Shown: positions 8,914 to 18,001 of the stretch, in pieces
Position numbering within the stretch: position 1 is the stretch's first letter
Layout of the letters: each line of letters begins with the position of its first letter
NCBI GenBank assembly: GCA_963760125.1
Contig: CAVXBV010000012.1
Span: 62,001 to 126,000 of the forward strand
Source: RYN-111 sp963760125
Lineage (GTDB): Bacteria > Actinomycetota > Actinomycetes > Mycobacteriales > SCTD01
Length of the DNA: 64,000 nucleotides
Direction of reading: 5' to 3'
The notes under the pieces: generated by a model
Seen by the model: only the letters and a program-made list of their open reading frames with translations
What the model was told of the DNA's origin: nothing
Databases searched by the model: none
Program-made: the position numbers and the translations under genes

Positions 8914-9825
8914 GTGGCCGGACAGCTGATGCTCCTCGACTCCCCCGCCCTCTGGTACCGCGCGTTCCACGGCGTGCCGGACAGCGTCCGGAGCCCTCAG
9001 GGCGAGCCGGTCAACGCGATCCGCGGGTTCCTCGACCTGGTCGCCCGCGTCGTCAAGGAGCACCGCCCGGCACGGCTGGTGGCGACCGTCGACCTCGACT
9101 GGCGCCCGGCGTTCCGGGTCGCGGCCGTCCCGACGTACAAGCTGCACCGGACGCTCGAGGGCGGCGCCGAGGCCGAGCCGCCCGAGCTCGGTCCCCAGGT
9201 CGAGGTGCTCCTGCAGGTGCTGGCCGCCCTCGGCGTGCCGGTGGCCGGCGCCGAGGGCTACGAGGCCGATGACGTGCTCGGCACCCTCGCGACCCGGGAG
9301 AGCGGTGCCGTCGACGTCGTCACCGGCGACCGCGACCTGCTGCAGCTGGTGCGCGACGCGGGCCCGGTCCGCATCCTCTACGCCGTCGAGAAGATGAAGC
9401 CGTACGACGAGGCGGCCGTCACGGCCAAGCACGGCATCCCGGGGACGGCGTACGCCGAGTTCGCCGTGCTGAGAGGCGATCCCAGCGACGGCCTGCCCGG
9501 GGTCAAGGGCGTCGGTGAGAAGACGGCGGCGGCCCTGATCAGCCGGTTCGGCACGGTGGACGGGGTGGTTGCCGCGCTGGACAGCGGGTCGGACGACGGG
9601 TTTCCCGCAGGCGCCCGCGCGAAGCTCGAGGCGGCGCGGGACTACCTGGCCGTCGCCCCCGCGGTGAGCAGGGTCGTGTGCGACCTGCCGCTGCCGGCGT
9701 ACGACGACGCGCTCCCCCGCACGCCGCGCGACCCCGCGGCGCTGCTGGCCCTGTCGGACCGCTGGGGGCTCGAGAGCTCGCTCGAGCGCTTCCTGCAGGC
9801 GACCGAGGCCGCTCTCTCGGGGTAG
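8914..9825 (+). CDS. Stand-alone 5'-3' exonuclease (FEN-like)
   Basis: A 303-residue protein matching the N-terminal 5'-nuclease domain of DNA polymerase I, without the polymerase. Metal-binding acidic residues sit in MLLDSPALWYRAFH, in EGYEADDVLGTLA and in VVTGDRDLLQLV. The helix-hairpin-helix/H3TH DNA-binding element is DGLPGVKGVGEKTAAALI. Such proteins remove 5' flaps and RNA primers and help in repair. GTG start at 8914, the first start before the conserved LLDS. It is divergent from the acyl-CoA dehydrogenase and followed after 11 bases by glpD. Free-standing copies of this domain are common in actinobacteria alongside a full-length PolA. Confidence 0.9.
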   Translation: MAGQLMLLDSPALWYRAFHGVPDSVRSPQGEPVNAIRGFLDLVARVVKEHRPARLVATVDLDWRPAFRVAAVPTYKLHRTLEGGAEAEPPELGPQVEVLLQVLAALGVPVAGAEGYEADDVLGTLATRESGAVDVVTGDRDLLQLVRDAGPVRILYAVEKMKPYDEAAVTAKHGIPGTAYAEFAVLRGDPSDGLPGVKGVGEKTAAALISRFGTVDGVVAALDSGSDDGFPAGARAKLEAARDYLAVAPAVSRVVCDLPLPAYDDALPRTPRDPAALLALSDRWGLESSLERFLQATEAALSG

Positions 9826-9836
9826 GCTTGCTACTG

Positions 9837-11523
9837 ATGAGTAACCCCGCGTTCTCCGTCCGCAGCCGCCCCTTCGAGCTGGCCGCTGCGGCGAGCGAGG
9901 AGCTCGACGTCCTGATCGTCGGCATGGGCGCCACGGGAGCCGGTGTGGCGCTGGACGCCGCCAGTCGCGGCCTGCGCGTCGCGGTCGTGGACAAGGGCGA
10001 CCTCGCCAGTGGCACGTCGTCGAAGTCCAGCAAGCTCGTGCACGGGGGGCTGCGCTACCTCGAGAACTACGAGTTCGGGCTGGTCCGTGAGGGCGTCATG
10101 GAGCGCCAGCTGCTGCTGAAGCTCGCGCCGCACCTGGTCCGGCCCATGGACTTCCTCTACCCGGTCTGGCCCGACACGGCCAAGCGACGGCTGCTGGGCC
10201 TGGGCCTCACGACCTACGACGTCTTCGCCATGGCCTCGTTGGCCGGCCGCGGCGGGGCGACCCGCCGGCACCAGAAGGTGAGCGCGGAGGAGGCGATCGA
10301 GCTCGCCCCTGCGATGCGGGAGTCCGGCCTGGCCTACGGCTACGTGTACGGCGACTGCGCCACCGATGACGCGCGTCTGGTGCTTGCCGTGGTCCAAGCC
10401 GCTCGCCGGTTCGGCGCGCTGACCATCACGCACGCGGAGGTCACCGACCTGACGCAGACGGCCGGCCGGGTCTCGGGCGCGACCTTGCTGGACCGGCACG
10501 ACGGGCACGCGTGTCGAGGTGCGGGCGCGCCACGTCGTGAACGCGACGGGGGTCTGGGTCGACACGCTGCAGGGCCTCGAGGAGCCAGGCCGGCAGGCGG
10601 TGGTGCAGCCGTCCAAGGGGGTGCACGTCGTCGTCCCCCACGCGCGGCTCCCGCTCACCGACGCCAGCGTGCTGCTCCCGTCGCGGCGGGGCGACGGCCG
10701 GTCGATGTTCGCGATCCCGTGGGGCCGGCAGACCATCCTGGGCACCACGGACACGCCGTACGACGGGGGCCTCGACGACCTGTCCTTGACCGCGGAGGAC
10801 CTCGACTACGTCCTCGCGGCCGGCAACGACGTCTTCAAGACCGCCCTGACCGAGCAGGACGTGCTCGGTGCGTGGGCCGGCGTGCGGCCGCTCATCAGGC
10901 AGGTCGGCAGCGAGAGCATGAGCGACATCAGCCGCCGCCACACCCTCGTGGAGGGCTCCACCGGTCTCCTCACGATCACCGGCGGCAAGCTCACGACGTA
11001 CCGGCGGATGGCCAAGGACGTCGTGGACCGCATCGTCGAGCGCGACGATCGCAAGGCGCCCTGCCGCACCGACGAGATCGCCCTGACGGGCACCCGACCG
11101 GTCCTGGAGATCGCCGCGGAGACCGTCGAGAGCGCCGCGTTCCTGGGGTTGTCCGCGGACGTCGCCCGGTCGCTCGTCCGGCAGTGCGGCGAGACCGCCG
11201 CCCACGTCCTGTCGCTCGTCGCGGCCGAGCCCGCGCTGGGCGAGCTGCTGTCCCCCGACGCGCCGCACATCGCCGCCGAGGTCGTCCACGCGGCTCGCTC
11301 AGAAGGCGCGGGGACCGTCGACGACGTCTACAGCCGGCGGCTGCGGCTGTCCCTGCGCGCCAAGGACGCCGGCCTGCCGTCCGCGCTGCTGGCGGCCCGG
11401 CTGCTGGCTCGGGAGACCGGGCAGGACGAGGCGTGGGCGCAGGCGCAGGTCACGGAGTACGCCGACGCCGTGCGCGCCGAGCGCGGGGTGCTGGGCCTGG
11501 CGGTCGCCGCTCCCACCGCCTGA
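9837..11523 (+). CDS. glpD: FAD-dependent glycerol-3-phosphate dehydrogenase, +1 frameshift
   Basis: Oxidises glycerol 3-phosphate to dihydroxyacetone phosphate and feeds electrons to quinone at the membrane. The FAD-binding dinucleotide fold is at the start (VLIVGMGATGAGVALDAASR), followed by the family signature SSKLVHGGLRYLE. Later motifs include ATGVWVD, WGRQTILGTTDTPYDG and TITGGKLTTYRRMA, and the C-terminal domain runs to 11523. Total length is about 562 residues, as expected. The frame changes near 10494-10497 (gaccggcacg): removing one G joins the halves. Start is ATG 9837, immediately after the exonuclease gene. The break is probably a base-call error, since both halves are full and conserved. 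Confidence 0.9.
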
Positions 11524-11524
11524 G

Positions 11525-14221
11525 CTACCAGGCGATGACGCCGCGCCGCACCTGGTCCAACGCGGTCCGGGCCGTCGACCGCACCGGCTCCTCGGCCACG
11601 AGCGCGACCTGAGCGAGCAGGTCGACGAGCTGCTTGCACCAGCGGACGAAGTCGCCGGCGGTGAGGTCGGGATCGTCCTGCAGCACCTGCTCGAGCTCCG
11701 CGCCCGCCGTCCAGCGCCAGGCCGTCCACGCGAAGCCCGGATCGGGCTCGCGCAGGAACGCCAGGCCGTGCTCGCTCTCGGCGTCGCGCAGCCGTGACCA
11801 GAGCACCCGCATGTCGTCGAGGGTCGCCCGGATCGCCCCGCCGGGGATCGCTGGGGAGGCGTCGTCGGGGCGACGGTTCTCGAACACGAGGGTCGACACG
11901 ACGGAGGCGAGCTCTGCCGCAGACAGGCCCTCCCACAGCCCGGCCCGCAGGCACTCGACGACCAGCAGGTCGGCCTCGTTGTAGACGCGGGCCAGCGTTC
12001 GCCCGGGGTCGGTGACCTCGTCGTCGACCAGGTAGCCCAGCGACGTCAGCAGTCCGCACACCCGGTCGAAGACGCGCGCGATGGAGTGGGTCTTGCCCTC
12101 GACGCGGCGCTCGAGCGCGTCGGTGTCGTGCCGCAGCCGGTTCCACCGCTCCGCCCAGCGCAGGTGCTGCTCGCGGTCCTCGCACCCGTGCACGGGGTGC
12201 TGGCGCAGCTGGGCCCGCAGGGAGATCAGCTCGGAGTCGTCCGCCGCGGCGGAGCGGGCCCGGCGGCCGCGTTCGGGACGCAGCCCCAGGGCCCGGAGCG
12301 AGGCCGCGAGGTCCCGCCGCGACTGCGGGGTGCGGTGGTTGAACGCCTTGGGGATCTTCAGCGTGCCCAGCGCCTCGACCGAGGCGGGGAAGTCGGCGTC
12401 GGACAGCCGGCCGGCCCAGCGGTCCTCGGTGAGGACCAGCGGGTGCGCCTGTCCGTCGTTGCCGACCCCGGGGTCGAGCACGACTGCCAGCCCCGACCGG
12501 CGACCGGCCGGCACGGCGATCACGTCGCCGGTCTTGAGCGCGCGCAGGGACGCCGCCGTCTGGGCGCGCCGCTGGGCGGAGCCCTGCCGCGCCAGCTCGG
12601 ACTCGCGCCGCTTCACCGACTGGCGCAGGTCGTCGTACTCCCGGGGGTCGCCGAGGTGGCAGGTCATGCCCTCGGCGTAGCCCTCGAGCGCCTCGAGGTT
12701 GCGCGTGACCTGCCGGGCCAGCCCGACGACCGAGCGGTCGGCCTGGAACTGCGCGAACGAGCTCTCCAGCAGCGCCCGGGCCTGCTCACGGCCGACGCTC
12801 CCCACCAGGTTGACCGCCATGTTGTACGACGGACGGAAGCTCGACCGGAGGGGGTAGGTGCGCGTCGAGGCGAGGCCGGCGACCTGCGCCGGGTCGAAGG
12901 CCGGCTGCCAGAGCACGACGGCGTGGCCCTCGACGTCGATGCCGCGGCGACCGGCGCGACCGGTCAGCTGGGTGTACTCCCCCGGGGTGATGTCGACGTG
13001 CGCGTCGCCGTTCCACTTCACCAGCTTCTCCAGCACGACCGAGCGCGCGGGCATGTTGATGCCGAGTGCCAGCGTCTCGGTGGCGAAGACCGCCTTGACC
13101 AGGCCGTCGACGAACAGCTCCTCGACGACCTCCTTGAACGTCGGCAGCATGCCGGCGTGGTGGGCGGCGACCCCGCGCTCGAGCCCCTCCAGCCACTCCC
13201 AGTAGCCCAGGACGCGCAGGTCCTGACGGGGCAGGTCGGCGGTCCGGCGCTCCACGTGCGCCCGGACGCGCGCGCGCTCCTCGTCCGTGTTCAGCCGCAG
13301 GCCCGCCCGCAGGCACTGCTCGACCGCGGCGGCGCAGCCCGCGCGGCTGAAGATGAACGTGATCGCCGGCAGCAGTCCCTCGCGGGCCAGCCGCTCGATG
13401 ACCTCGGGACGGCGCGGCACCGGCGGTCGCTGCGGGCGGCCCCCTCGCTCGCGGGGCCGCCACTGCGCGGCCTCGCGGGCCTTGCGGACCAGCTCCGGGT
13501 GGACGGCGTCACGGTCCGGCCCGGCGAACAGGTCGTACAGCCGCGAGCCCAGCAGCACGTGCTGGAACAGCGGGACCGGCCGGTGCTCCTCGACGACGAC
13601 CTCGGTGTCACCCCGGACGGTGACCAGCCAGTCGGCGAACTCCTCGGCGTTGCTCACGGTGGCGCTCAGCGAGGTCAGGACCACGTCGTCGGGCAGGTGG
13701 ATGATGACCTCCTCCCACACCGCCCCGCGCGCTCGGTCGGCCAGGTAGTGCACCTCGTCCATCACCACGTGGGACAGCCCGCGCAGGGCCTCGCTGCCGC
13801 CGTACAGCATGTTGCGCAGGACCTCGGTCGTCATGACGACGACGTCGGCTCCGGCGTTGATCGCGGTGTCCCCGGTCAGCAGGCCGACCCGCTCGGCGCC
13901 GTGGCGGGCGACCAGGTCGGTGAACTTCTGGTTCGAGAGGGCCTTGATGGGGGTCGTGTAGAAGCACTTGCGGCCCGCGCGCAGGGCGAGGAAGACCGCG
14001 AACTCGCCGACGACGGTCTTCCCGGCGCCGGTGGGGGCAGCCACGAGGACCCCCCTGCCGGCCTCGAGCGCCCGGCAGGCGGTGCGCTGGAAGGCGTCGA
14101 GCCCGAAGGGGTACCCGGCCTCGAACTCCGCGAGGGCGGGGCCGGGCTGGGTCGCTCGGAAGGCGGCGTAGCGCTCGGCCGGACCGGGCTCGTCAGGCGA
14201 GGGATCAGTGCGCGGAGCCAC
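11525..14221 (-). CDS. helY: Ski2-like DEVH-box helicase HelY
   Basis: An 898-residue superfamily 2 RNA helicase related to Ski2/Mtr4. Walker A is APTGAGKTVV (residues about 60-69), motif II VVMDEVHYLADRARG, motif III LTSLSATVSN. The second RecA domain carries ALGINMPARSVV and QLTGRAGRRG (motif VI). The rest is the winged-helix and helical-bundle domains typical of the family. Gene order pafA-pafB-pafC-tatA-tatC-helY is conserved with Mycobacterium, which supports the name. The stop codon lies one base from the stop of the convergent glpD gene. RNA substrates are not known; a role in RNA turnover is inferred from the family. Confidence 0.93.
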   Translation of the reverse strand: MAPRTDPSPDEPGPAERYAAFRATQPGPALAEFEAGYPFGLDAFQRTACRALEAGRGVLVAAPTGAGKTVVGEFAVFLALRAGRKCFYTTPIKALSNQKFTDLVARHGAERVGLLTGDTAINAGADVVVMTTEVLRNMLYGGSEALRGLSHVVMDEVHYLADRARGAVWEEVIIHLPDDVVLTSLSATVSNAEEFADWLVTVRGDTEVVVEEHRPVPLFQHVLLGSRLYDLFAGPDRDAVHPELVRKAREAAQWRPRERGGRPQRPPVPRRPEVIERLAREGLLPAITFIFSRAGCAAAVEQCLRAGLRLNTDEERARVRAHVERRTADLPRQDLRVLGYWEWLEGLERGVAAHHAGMLPTFKEVVEELFVDGLVKAVFATETLALGINMPARSVVLEKLVKWNGDAHVDITPGEYTQLTGRAGRRGIDVEGHAVVLWQPAFDPAQVAGLASTRTYPLRSSFRPSYNMAVNLVGSVGREQARALLESSFAQFQADRSVVGLARQVTRNLEALEGYAEGMTCHLGDPREYDDLRQSVKRRESELARQGSAQRRAQTAASLRALKTGDVIAVPAGRRSGLAVVLDPGVGNDGQAHPLVLTEDRWAGRLSDADFPASVEALGTLKIPKAFNHRTPQSRRDLAASLRALGLRPERGRRARSAAADDSELISLRAQLRQHPVHGCEDREQHLRWAERWNRLRHDTDALERRVEGKTHSIARVFDRVCGLLTSLGYLVDDEVTDPGRTLARVYNEADLLVVECLRAGLWEGLSAAELASVVSTLVFENRRPDDASPAIPGGAIRATLDDMRVLWSRLRDAESEHGLAFLREPDPGFAWTAWRWTAGAELEQVLQDDPDLTAGDFVRWCKQLVDLLAQVALVAEEPVRSTARTALDQVRRGVIAW

Positions 14222-14244
14222 GCCGTCAGGTTACGTGCCCGGGC

Positions 14245-15078
14245 CTAGGACGACGTGTCCGTCAGCTCCGACGGGGTGGCGTCGAGCGGGGACATCTCGT
14301 CGTCGGCCAGGCCCTCGAGCGCCGGGTCGCGGCGGGCGCGCCCGCGGTCCACCGGGATCGCGATGAGGATGCAGACCCCGAACAGGCCCCACATCGGGAT
14401 CGCCATGGCGAAGAAGGTGAACGGGTCGGTGCTGGGCGTGATGACGGCCGTGAAGGCCGCGATCCCGACGACCATGCCGCGCCACATCTTGCGCATCTGC
14501 GCGCCGGACAGGATCCCGACGAGGTTGAGGAACACCAGGACCACGGGGAACAGGAAGGAGAAGCCGAACGCCAGGAGCGTGAGCGTCGCGAAGCCCAGGT
14601 AGCTCTGCAGGTCGGGCAGCGACACCAGGCCGTCACCACCGACGGTGAGCAGGAACTGCAGGCCCTTGTCCATGGTGAGGTACGCGCAGACCACGCCGGC
14701 GCCGAACAGGGCCAGCGAGGCCCCCAGGAACGCCAGCGGCGTAGCGACGCTCCCGGCGGTGCAGGGCAGGGGTGATGAACGCGCCGAGCTGGTACAGCCA
14801 GACCGGCGCGGCGAGCACCGTCCCGGCGATGCCCGGCGACGCGCAGGCGCACCTGGAACTGCCCGAAGATGTCCCGGACGTACAGGGCGCAGTTCTCGCC
14901 CGGCAGCCGGAGTGCGGCAGTAGGGCTCCCGGATGAAGTCGAACACGGGCTGGTAGAACACGACGCCGACAAGGATCATGCCGACAGCGATCGCGAGCAG
15001 CGACTTTCCGAGCCGGTTGCGCAGCTCGTACAGGTGCTCGACCAGCGGCATGCGTCCGTCGGCAGGGATCCCTGCCAC
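14245..15078 (-). CDS. tatC: Twin-arginine translocase subunit TatC, three apparent +1 frameshifts
   Basis: Six-helix inner-membrane receptor for twin-arginine signal peptides. The N-terminus has PLVEHLYELRNRLGKSLLAI (the conserved LxELR region) and the first helix. Helices 4-6 are in QSYLGFATLTLLAFGFSFLFPV, GMVVGIAAFTAVITPSTDP and the last segment. The middle is split over three frames. The first-frame segment ends at about 14916. The next (LPGENCALYVRDIFGQFQVRLR) runs to about 14833, the next (GTVLAAPVWLYQLGAFITPALHRRERR) to about 14740, and then the first frame resumes. Three extra bases, each in a short G or C run, explain all of it. Start is GTG 15078, three bases after the repaired tatA stop. 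The last 40 residues are an acidic cytoplasmic tail. Confidence 0.88.
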   Translation of the reverse strand: MAGIPADGRMPLVEHLYELRNRLGKSLLAIAVGMILVGVVFYQPVFDFIREPYCRTPAAGRELRPVRPGHLRAVPGAPARRRASPGRCSPRRSGCTSSARSSPLPCTAGSVATPLAFLGASLALFGAGVVCAYLTMDKGLQFLLTVGGDGLVSLPDLQSYLGFATLTLLAFGFSFLFPVVLVFLNLVGILSGAQMRKMWRGMVVGIAAFTAVITPSTDPFTFFAMAIPMWGLFGVCILIAIPVDRGRARRDPALEGLADDEMSPLDATPSELTDTSS

Positions 15079-15081
15079 GGC

Positions 15082-15382
15082 TTACTTGCTGAGGTCTGGC
15101 TTGGCCGGGGGCTTGAGCGCCTCGCCGGTGTAGGGGTCGAACTTCTGCAGCGGCTGGCCGGTGACCGGGTCGAAGCGGGCCTCGACGGGCTCCGGGCGCC
15201 TCGAGCGGCGACGGCTTGTCGTCCGCGTCGTCCGCGCGCAGGCCCTTGGTCTCGGCCTTGAAGATGCGCAGCGACCGACCCAGGGAACGGGCCGAGTCGG
15301 GGAGGCGCTTGGAGCCGAAGACGACCAGCACCACCACCAGGACGATGATCAGCTCAGGGGCGCCGATGCCGTTTCCGAACAC
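15082..15382 (-). CDS. tatA: Twin-arginine translocase subunit TatA, apparent +1 frameshift
   Basis: About 99 residues after repair. One N-terminal membrane helix (ELIIVLVVVLVVFGSKRLPD) is followed by the amphipathic helix SARSLGRSLRIFKAETKGL, the hallmark of TatA. The frame breaks near 15188-15198 (gctccgggcgcc). With one base removed the tail continues ARFDPVTGQPLQKFDPYTGE and ends in PDLSK with TAA at 15082. The repeated FDPxTG motif is unusual and might be a late-acting tail feature, but I cannot assign a role. GTG start at 15382 with AAGGAG seven bases upstream. TatA oligomers form the translocation pore with TatC encoded next. Without the repair the open frame would run into tatC. Confidence 0.85.
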
Positions 15383-15450
15383 GAAAGGTCTCCTTGGGGT
15401 TGCTGTCCTCTACGCCTACCAGCGTACGCCGAGTGTTCGTGCAGGGAGCC

Positions 15451-15612
15451 TCAGCGGTTCGGCATGTCCGGCGTCGCGTTCCCCACGCGCTCGCTCGCCG
15501 AGCCCAACGCGCGCAGCAGGACCCGCACCCGGCGGTACAGCGCCAGGCACACGATCACGAGGACGGCCAGCACGAGCAGGCCGAGCAGGAGTTCCAGGAT
15601 CAGCCAGGGCAC
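15451..15612 (-). CDS. Tiny single-pass membrane protein upstream of tatA
   Basis: A 53-residue open frame starting GTG 15612. Residues 3-26 are one strongly hydrophobic helix (LILELLLGLLVLAVLVIVCL), followed by an Arg-rich stretch (YRRVRVLLR) and a short polar tail ending at TGA 15451. It sits between the zinc-ribbon gene and tatA in the same direction, with 19 and 68 bases of spacing. The positive-inside rule puts the tail in the cytoplasm. I do not recognise a named family. A role with the Tat machinery is suggested only by position. Confidence 0.6.
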   Translation of the reverse strand: MPWLILELLLGLLVLAVLVIVCLALYRRVRVLLRALGSASERVGNATPDMPNR

Positions 15613-15631
15613 GGTGGCAGGCTAGTGCGCT

Positions 15632-15961
15632 TCAGGCCGCGGCGCGGTCCACCAGGCTCGCGAGCAGGTCGTTGCGGCCGAGCTGGAGCGCGAAGTCGAG
15701 CAGGTCGTCGTACCCGATCGCGGGACCGGTCTTGACCTCGAGGGCCTCACCGGGCAGGTCCCACACCGTCGCGGGAACGCCACCGGAGACCAGGAGCGAC
15801 ACGACGTGGTCATCGGCGGGCTTGCGGACCTCGGAGCGGCAGCCGCCGCACTGGAAGGCGTAGTACGACAGGGGCGCGTGGCTGCAGACCATGAGCGACA
15901 CGTCGGCAGGCGTGAGCTCGACCTCGCCGCAGGTGGGGCAGGAAGCCTTGATGGTCGTCAT
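15632..15961 (-). CDS. Small zinc-ribbon-like protein of unknown function
   Basis: A 109-residue protein with two Cys pairs, SCPTCG at residues 8-11 and FQCGGC at 38-41, spaced as in a zinc ribbon, plus a single Cys at 27. The second half (DLLDFALQLGRNDLLASLVDRA) is predicted helical. ATG start 15961. It follows pafC by about 120 bases and precedes the tiny membrane-protein gene. Proteins of this type are found near pafC in other actinobacteria, but no function is known to me. The ribbon suggests binding to nucleic acid or another protein. Confidence 0.7.
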   Translation of the reverse strand: MTTIKASCPTCGEVELTPADVSLMVCSHAPLSYYAFQCGGCRSEVRKPADDHVVSLLVSGGVPATVWDLPGEALEVKTGPAIGYDDLLDFALQLGRNDLLASLVDRAAA

Positions 15962-16081
15962 CGCCTTGTCCTCTCGCCGGACGTTCCCGCCGGACCCTCC
16001 TGGGCCGACATGTTGGTGTTCGGCAGGCAGGGGACGGGCCTTGACCTCCCGGTCGAGGAATGGCCCGGACGGGTGATGGGC

Positions 16082-17053
16082 CTACGTCACCTGGCGTAGC
16101 GGCCCTGGTGCCTGGTACGCCGCCAGGGCGGCCCGTGCGTCATCCCGGACCTGGGCCACCAGCTCGGGAGGGGACAGCAGCCGCGCGTTGGGTCCGAGGG
16201 AGAGCGCCAGCCGGCGCACCCAGCCGCTCCCCCGGCTGCGCAGCGTCACGACCGCCCGCCCGTCTCCGAGGTCCTCGACGCTGTCCACCGGGTAGAAGTC
16301 GGCCACCCAGGCCGCGCCCGGCTCCAGCGCGAGGGTGACGACGAGGTCGTCGGCGCTGGGCTGGAACAGCCCTTGGCTCACGTCCCGGGCGGGCAGGTCC
16401 GGCGGCGGTACGGAGGCCTCGTCCAGCACGACGGCGCTGCGCACCCGACCGAGGTGGAACATGCGCACGCCCTCCGCCGTGCGGCACCAGGCCTCGAGGT
16501 AGCTCTGCCCCTCGGCCATCACGACACGGAGCGGATCGACGACGCGCTCGCTGGTCTCGTCGCGACCGGCGGTCCAGTAGACGAGCGACAGCGCCCGGCC
16601 GCCGTCGAGGGCCTGGCGGACGGTGATGAGGGCGTCGGCGCCGCCCTCCCAGGCGACCTTCACCGCCGCGGCGGGGCCGGCGGCGGCGCCGGCGGCCTGC
16701 TCGACCTTGGCGAGAGCCCGGAGGACGGGCTCGGGATCGACCAGCCCCGGCGTCTCGGCCAGGGTCCGGAGCGCGACGACCAGGGCGACGGCCTCGTCCA
16801 CCGTCAGGCGCAGCGGTCGGTCGACGCCCTGCGGGTCGGACAGCGTGATCGTGTCGCCCTCGAAGTCGATCTCGATGAGGTCGCCGGGGTAGTGGCCGGG
16901 CAGGCCGCACATCCAGAGCAGATCGAGGTCCTTGCGCAGCCGGTCCTCGGTGATGCCGAAGTCGGCCGCGGCGGTGGCGAAGCTGACGCCGGGCCGCTGC
17001 ACGAGGTAGGGGACGAGCGCGAGCAGGCGGGGCAGCTGGGCCGGCTGGTTCAT
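16082..17053 (-). CDS. pafC: WYL-domain DNA-damage regulator PafC
   Basis: A 323-residue protein with an N-terminal winged helix (RLLALVPYLVQRPGVSFATAA, then DLLWMCGLPG), a WYL domain around residues 140-230 (TVRQALDGGRALSLVYWTAGRDE, then DPLRVVMAEGQSYLEAWC) and a WCX C-terminal extension. PafB and PafC act as a pair that activates LexA-independent DNA-damage genes in mycobacteria. The pafC ATG at 17053 overlaps the pafB stop in an ATGA, so the two are made in equal amounts. The gene is named from family and position. The genes it controls cannot be inferred from this window. Confidence 0.93.
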   Translation of the reverse strand: MNQPAQLPRLLALVPYLVQRPGVSFATAAADFGITEDRLRKDLDLLWMCGLPGHYPGDLIEIDFEGDTITLSDPQGVDRPLRLTVDEAVALVVALRTLAETPGLVDPEPVLRALAKVEQAAGAAAGPAAAVKVAWEGGADALITVRQALDGGRALSLVYWTAGRDETSERVVDPLRVVMAEGQSYLEAWCRTAEGVRMFHLGRVRSAVVLDEASVPPPDLPARDVSQGLFQPSADDLVVTLALEPGAAWVADFYPVDSVEDLGDGRAVVTLRSRGSGWVRRLALSLGPNARLLSPPELVAQVRDDARAALAAYQAPGPLRQVT

Positions 17054-17997
17054 GCGCTCGCCAGGGCGGTGAGGCGGGCGATGACGGCCTCCCGGGCCTC
17101 GGCGGGCTCCAGCACGACGGCGTCCGGTCCGTACGCCGTGACGCGGTCCGCGAAGCGCTCGGGATCGCTGAAGGACAGGTCGAGCACGTCCCAGCCCTCC
17201 TCCTGCGTGGTCGAGGTGGCGGCGCCGCGCAGCTCCCAGCAGGTGCCGGCGCGGACCCGCACCCGCGCGGCCGTCTCGGGGGCGTCGGCCGCGATGCGCT
17301 GCACCATGGCGCGCAGGTCCAGGCCCTCAGGACGCGTCACCGCGCCGGGCTCGCCGGACGAGGTGACCGCCCCGACGATGCGGGACAGGCGGAACACGCG
17401 GTGGCTGTCGCGACGGCGGTCGTGGCCCACGAGGTACCACCGGCCGCGCCACGACACGACGCCCCAGGGCTCGACCTCGCGCTCCTCCTCCCCCGCCCGA
17501 CCCGCCGTGCGGTAGGTGAAGGTCAGGACCGTGCCGTCCTTGACGCCGGCGAGGCAGTCCTGGAAGGCCGGCTCGCTCGCGCCGATGCGCGGGTCCAGCC
17601 CGGAGGGGGCCGCGGGGGTCTCGATCCCCGCGGCCCGGAGCTTCAACAGCGCGGAGCCGGTGGCACCGGCCAGCGGGGCCGACTGCCAGAGGCGAGCGGC
17701 GAGTCCGAGCGCCGCGGCCTCGTCCGGTTCGAGGGTGATCTCGGGCAGCTCGTAGTCGCGGTGTGAGATGCGGTAGCCGACCTCGTCGTCCCAGTGGGAG
17801 TTGGACCCGGTCTCCAGGGGGATGCCGAGCTCCCGAAGCTCCTCCTTGTCCCGCTCGAACATCCGGCGGAAGGCTTCCTCGTTGCCGTCGTCGTACCCCG
17901 GGACGTCCTGCCGGATCTGCTGCACCGAGACGAACCGGCGGGTCGCGAGCAGGCAGATCACCAGGTTGAGCAGCCGTTCGGTCTTCTTGGCTGCCAC
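17050..17997 (-). CDS. pafB: WYL-domain DNA-damage regulator PafB
   Basis: A 315-residue partner of PafC with an N-terminal helix-turn-helix (KTERLLNLVICLLATRRFVSVQQIRQDV), a middle helical region, and a WYL domain around residues 160-230 (TVLTFTYRTAGR, EPWGVVSWRGRWYLVGHDR). Start GTG 17997 was preferred because it gives VAAKKTERLLNL, the normal beginning. A start at 18069 would add 24 unrelated residues that overlap the FKBP gene. It lies four bases after the FKBP stop codon. Despite the name (proteasome accessory factor), the family works in transcription rather than pupylation. Confidence 0.93.
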   Translation of the reverse strand: MAAKKTERLLNLVICLLATRRFVSVQQIRQDVPGYDDGNEEAFRRMFERDKEELRELGIPLETGSNSHWDDEVGYRISHRDYELPEITLEPDEAAALGLAARLWQSAPLAGATGSALLKLRAAGIETPAAPSGLDPRIGASEPAFQDCLAGVKDGTVLTFTYRTAGRAGEEEREVEPWGVVSWRGRWYLVGHDRRRDSHRVFRLSRIVGAVTSSGEPGAVTRPEGLDLRAMVQRIAADAPETAARVRVRAGTCWELRGAATSTTQEEGWDVLDLSFSDPERFADRVTAYGPDAVVLEPAEAREAVIARLTALASA

Positions 17998-18001
17998 CCG
18001 G

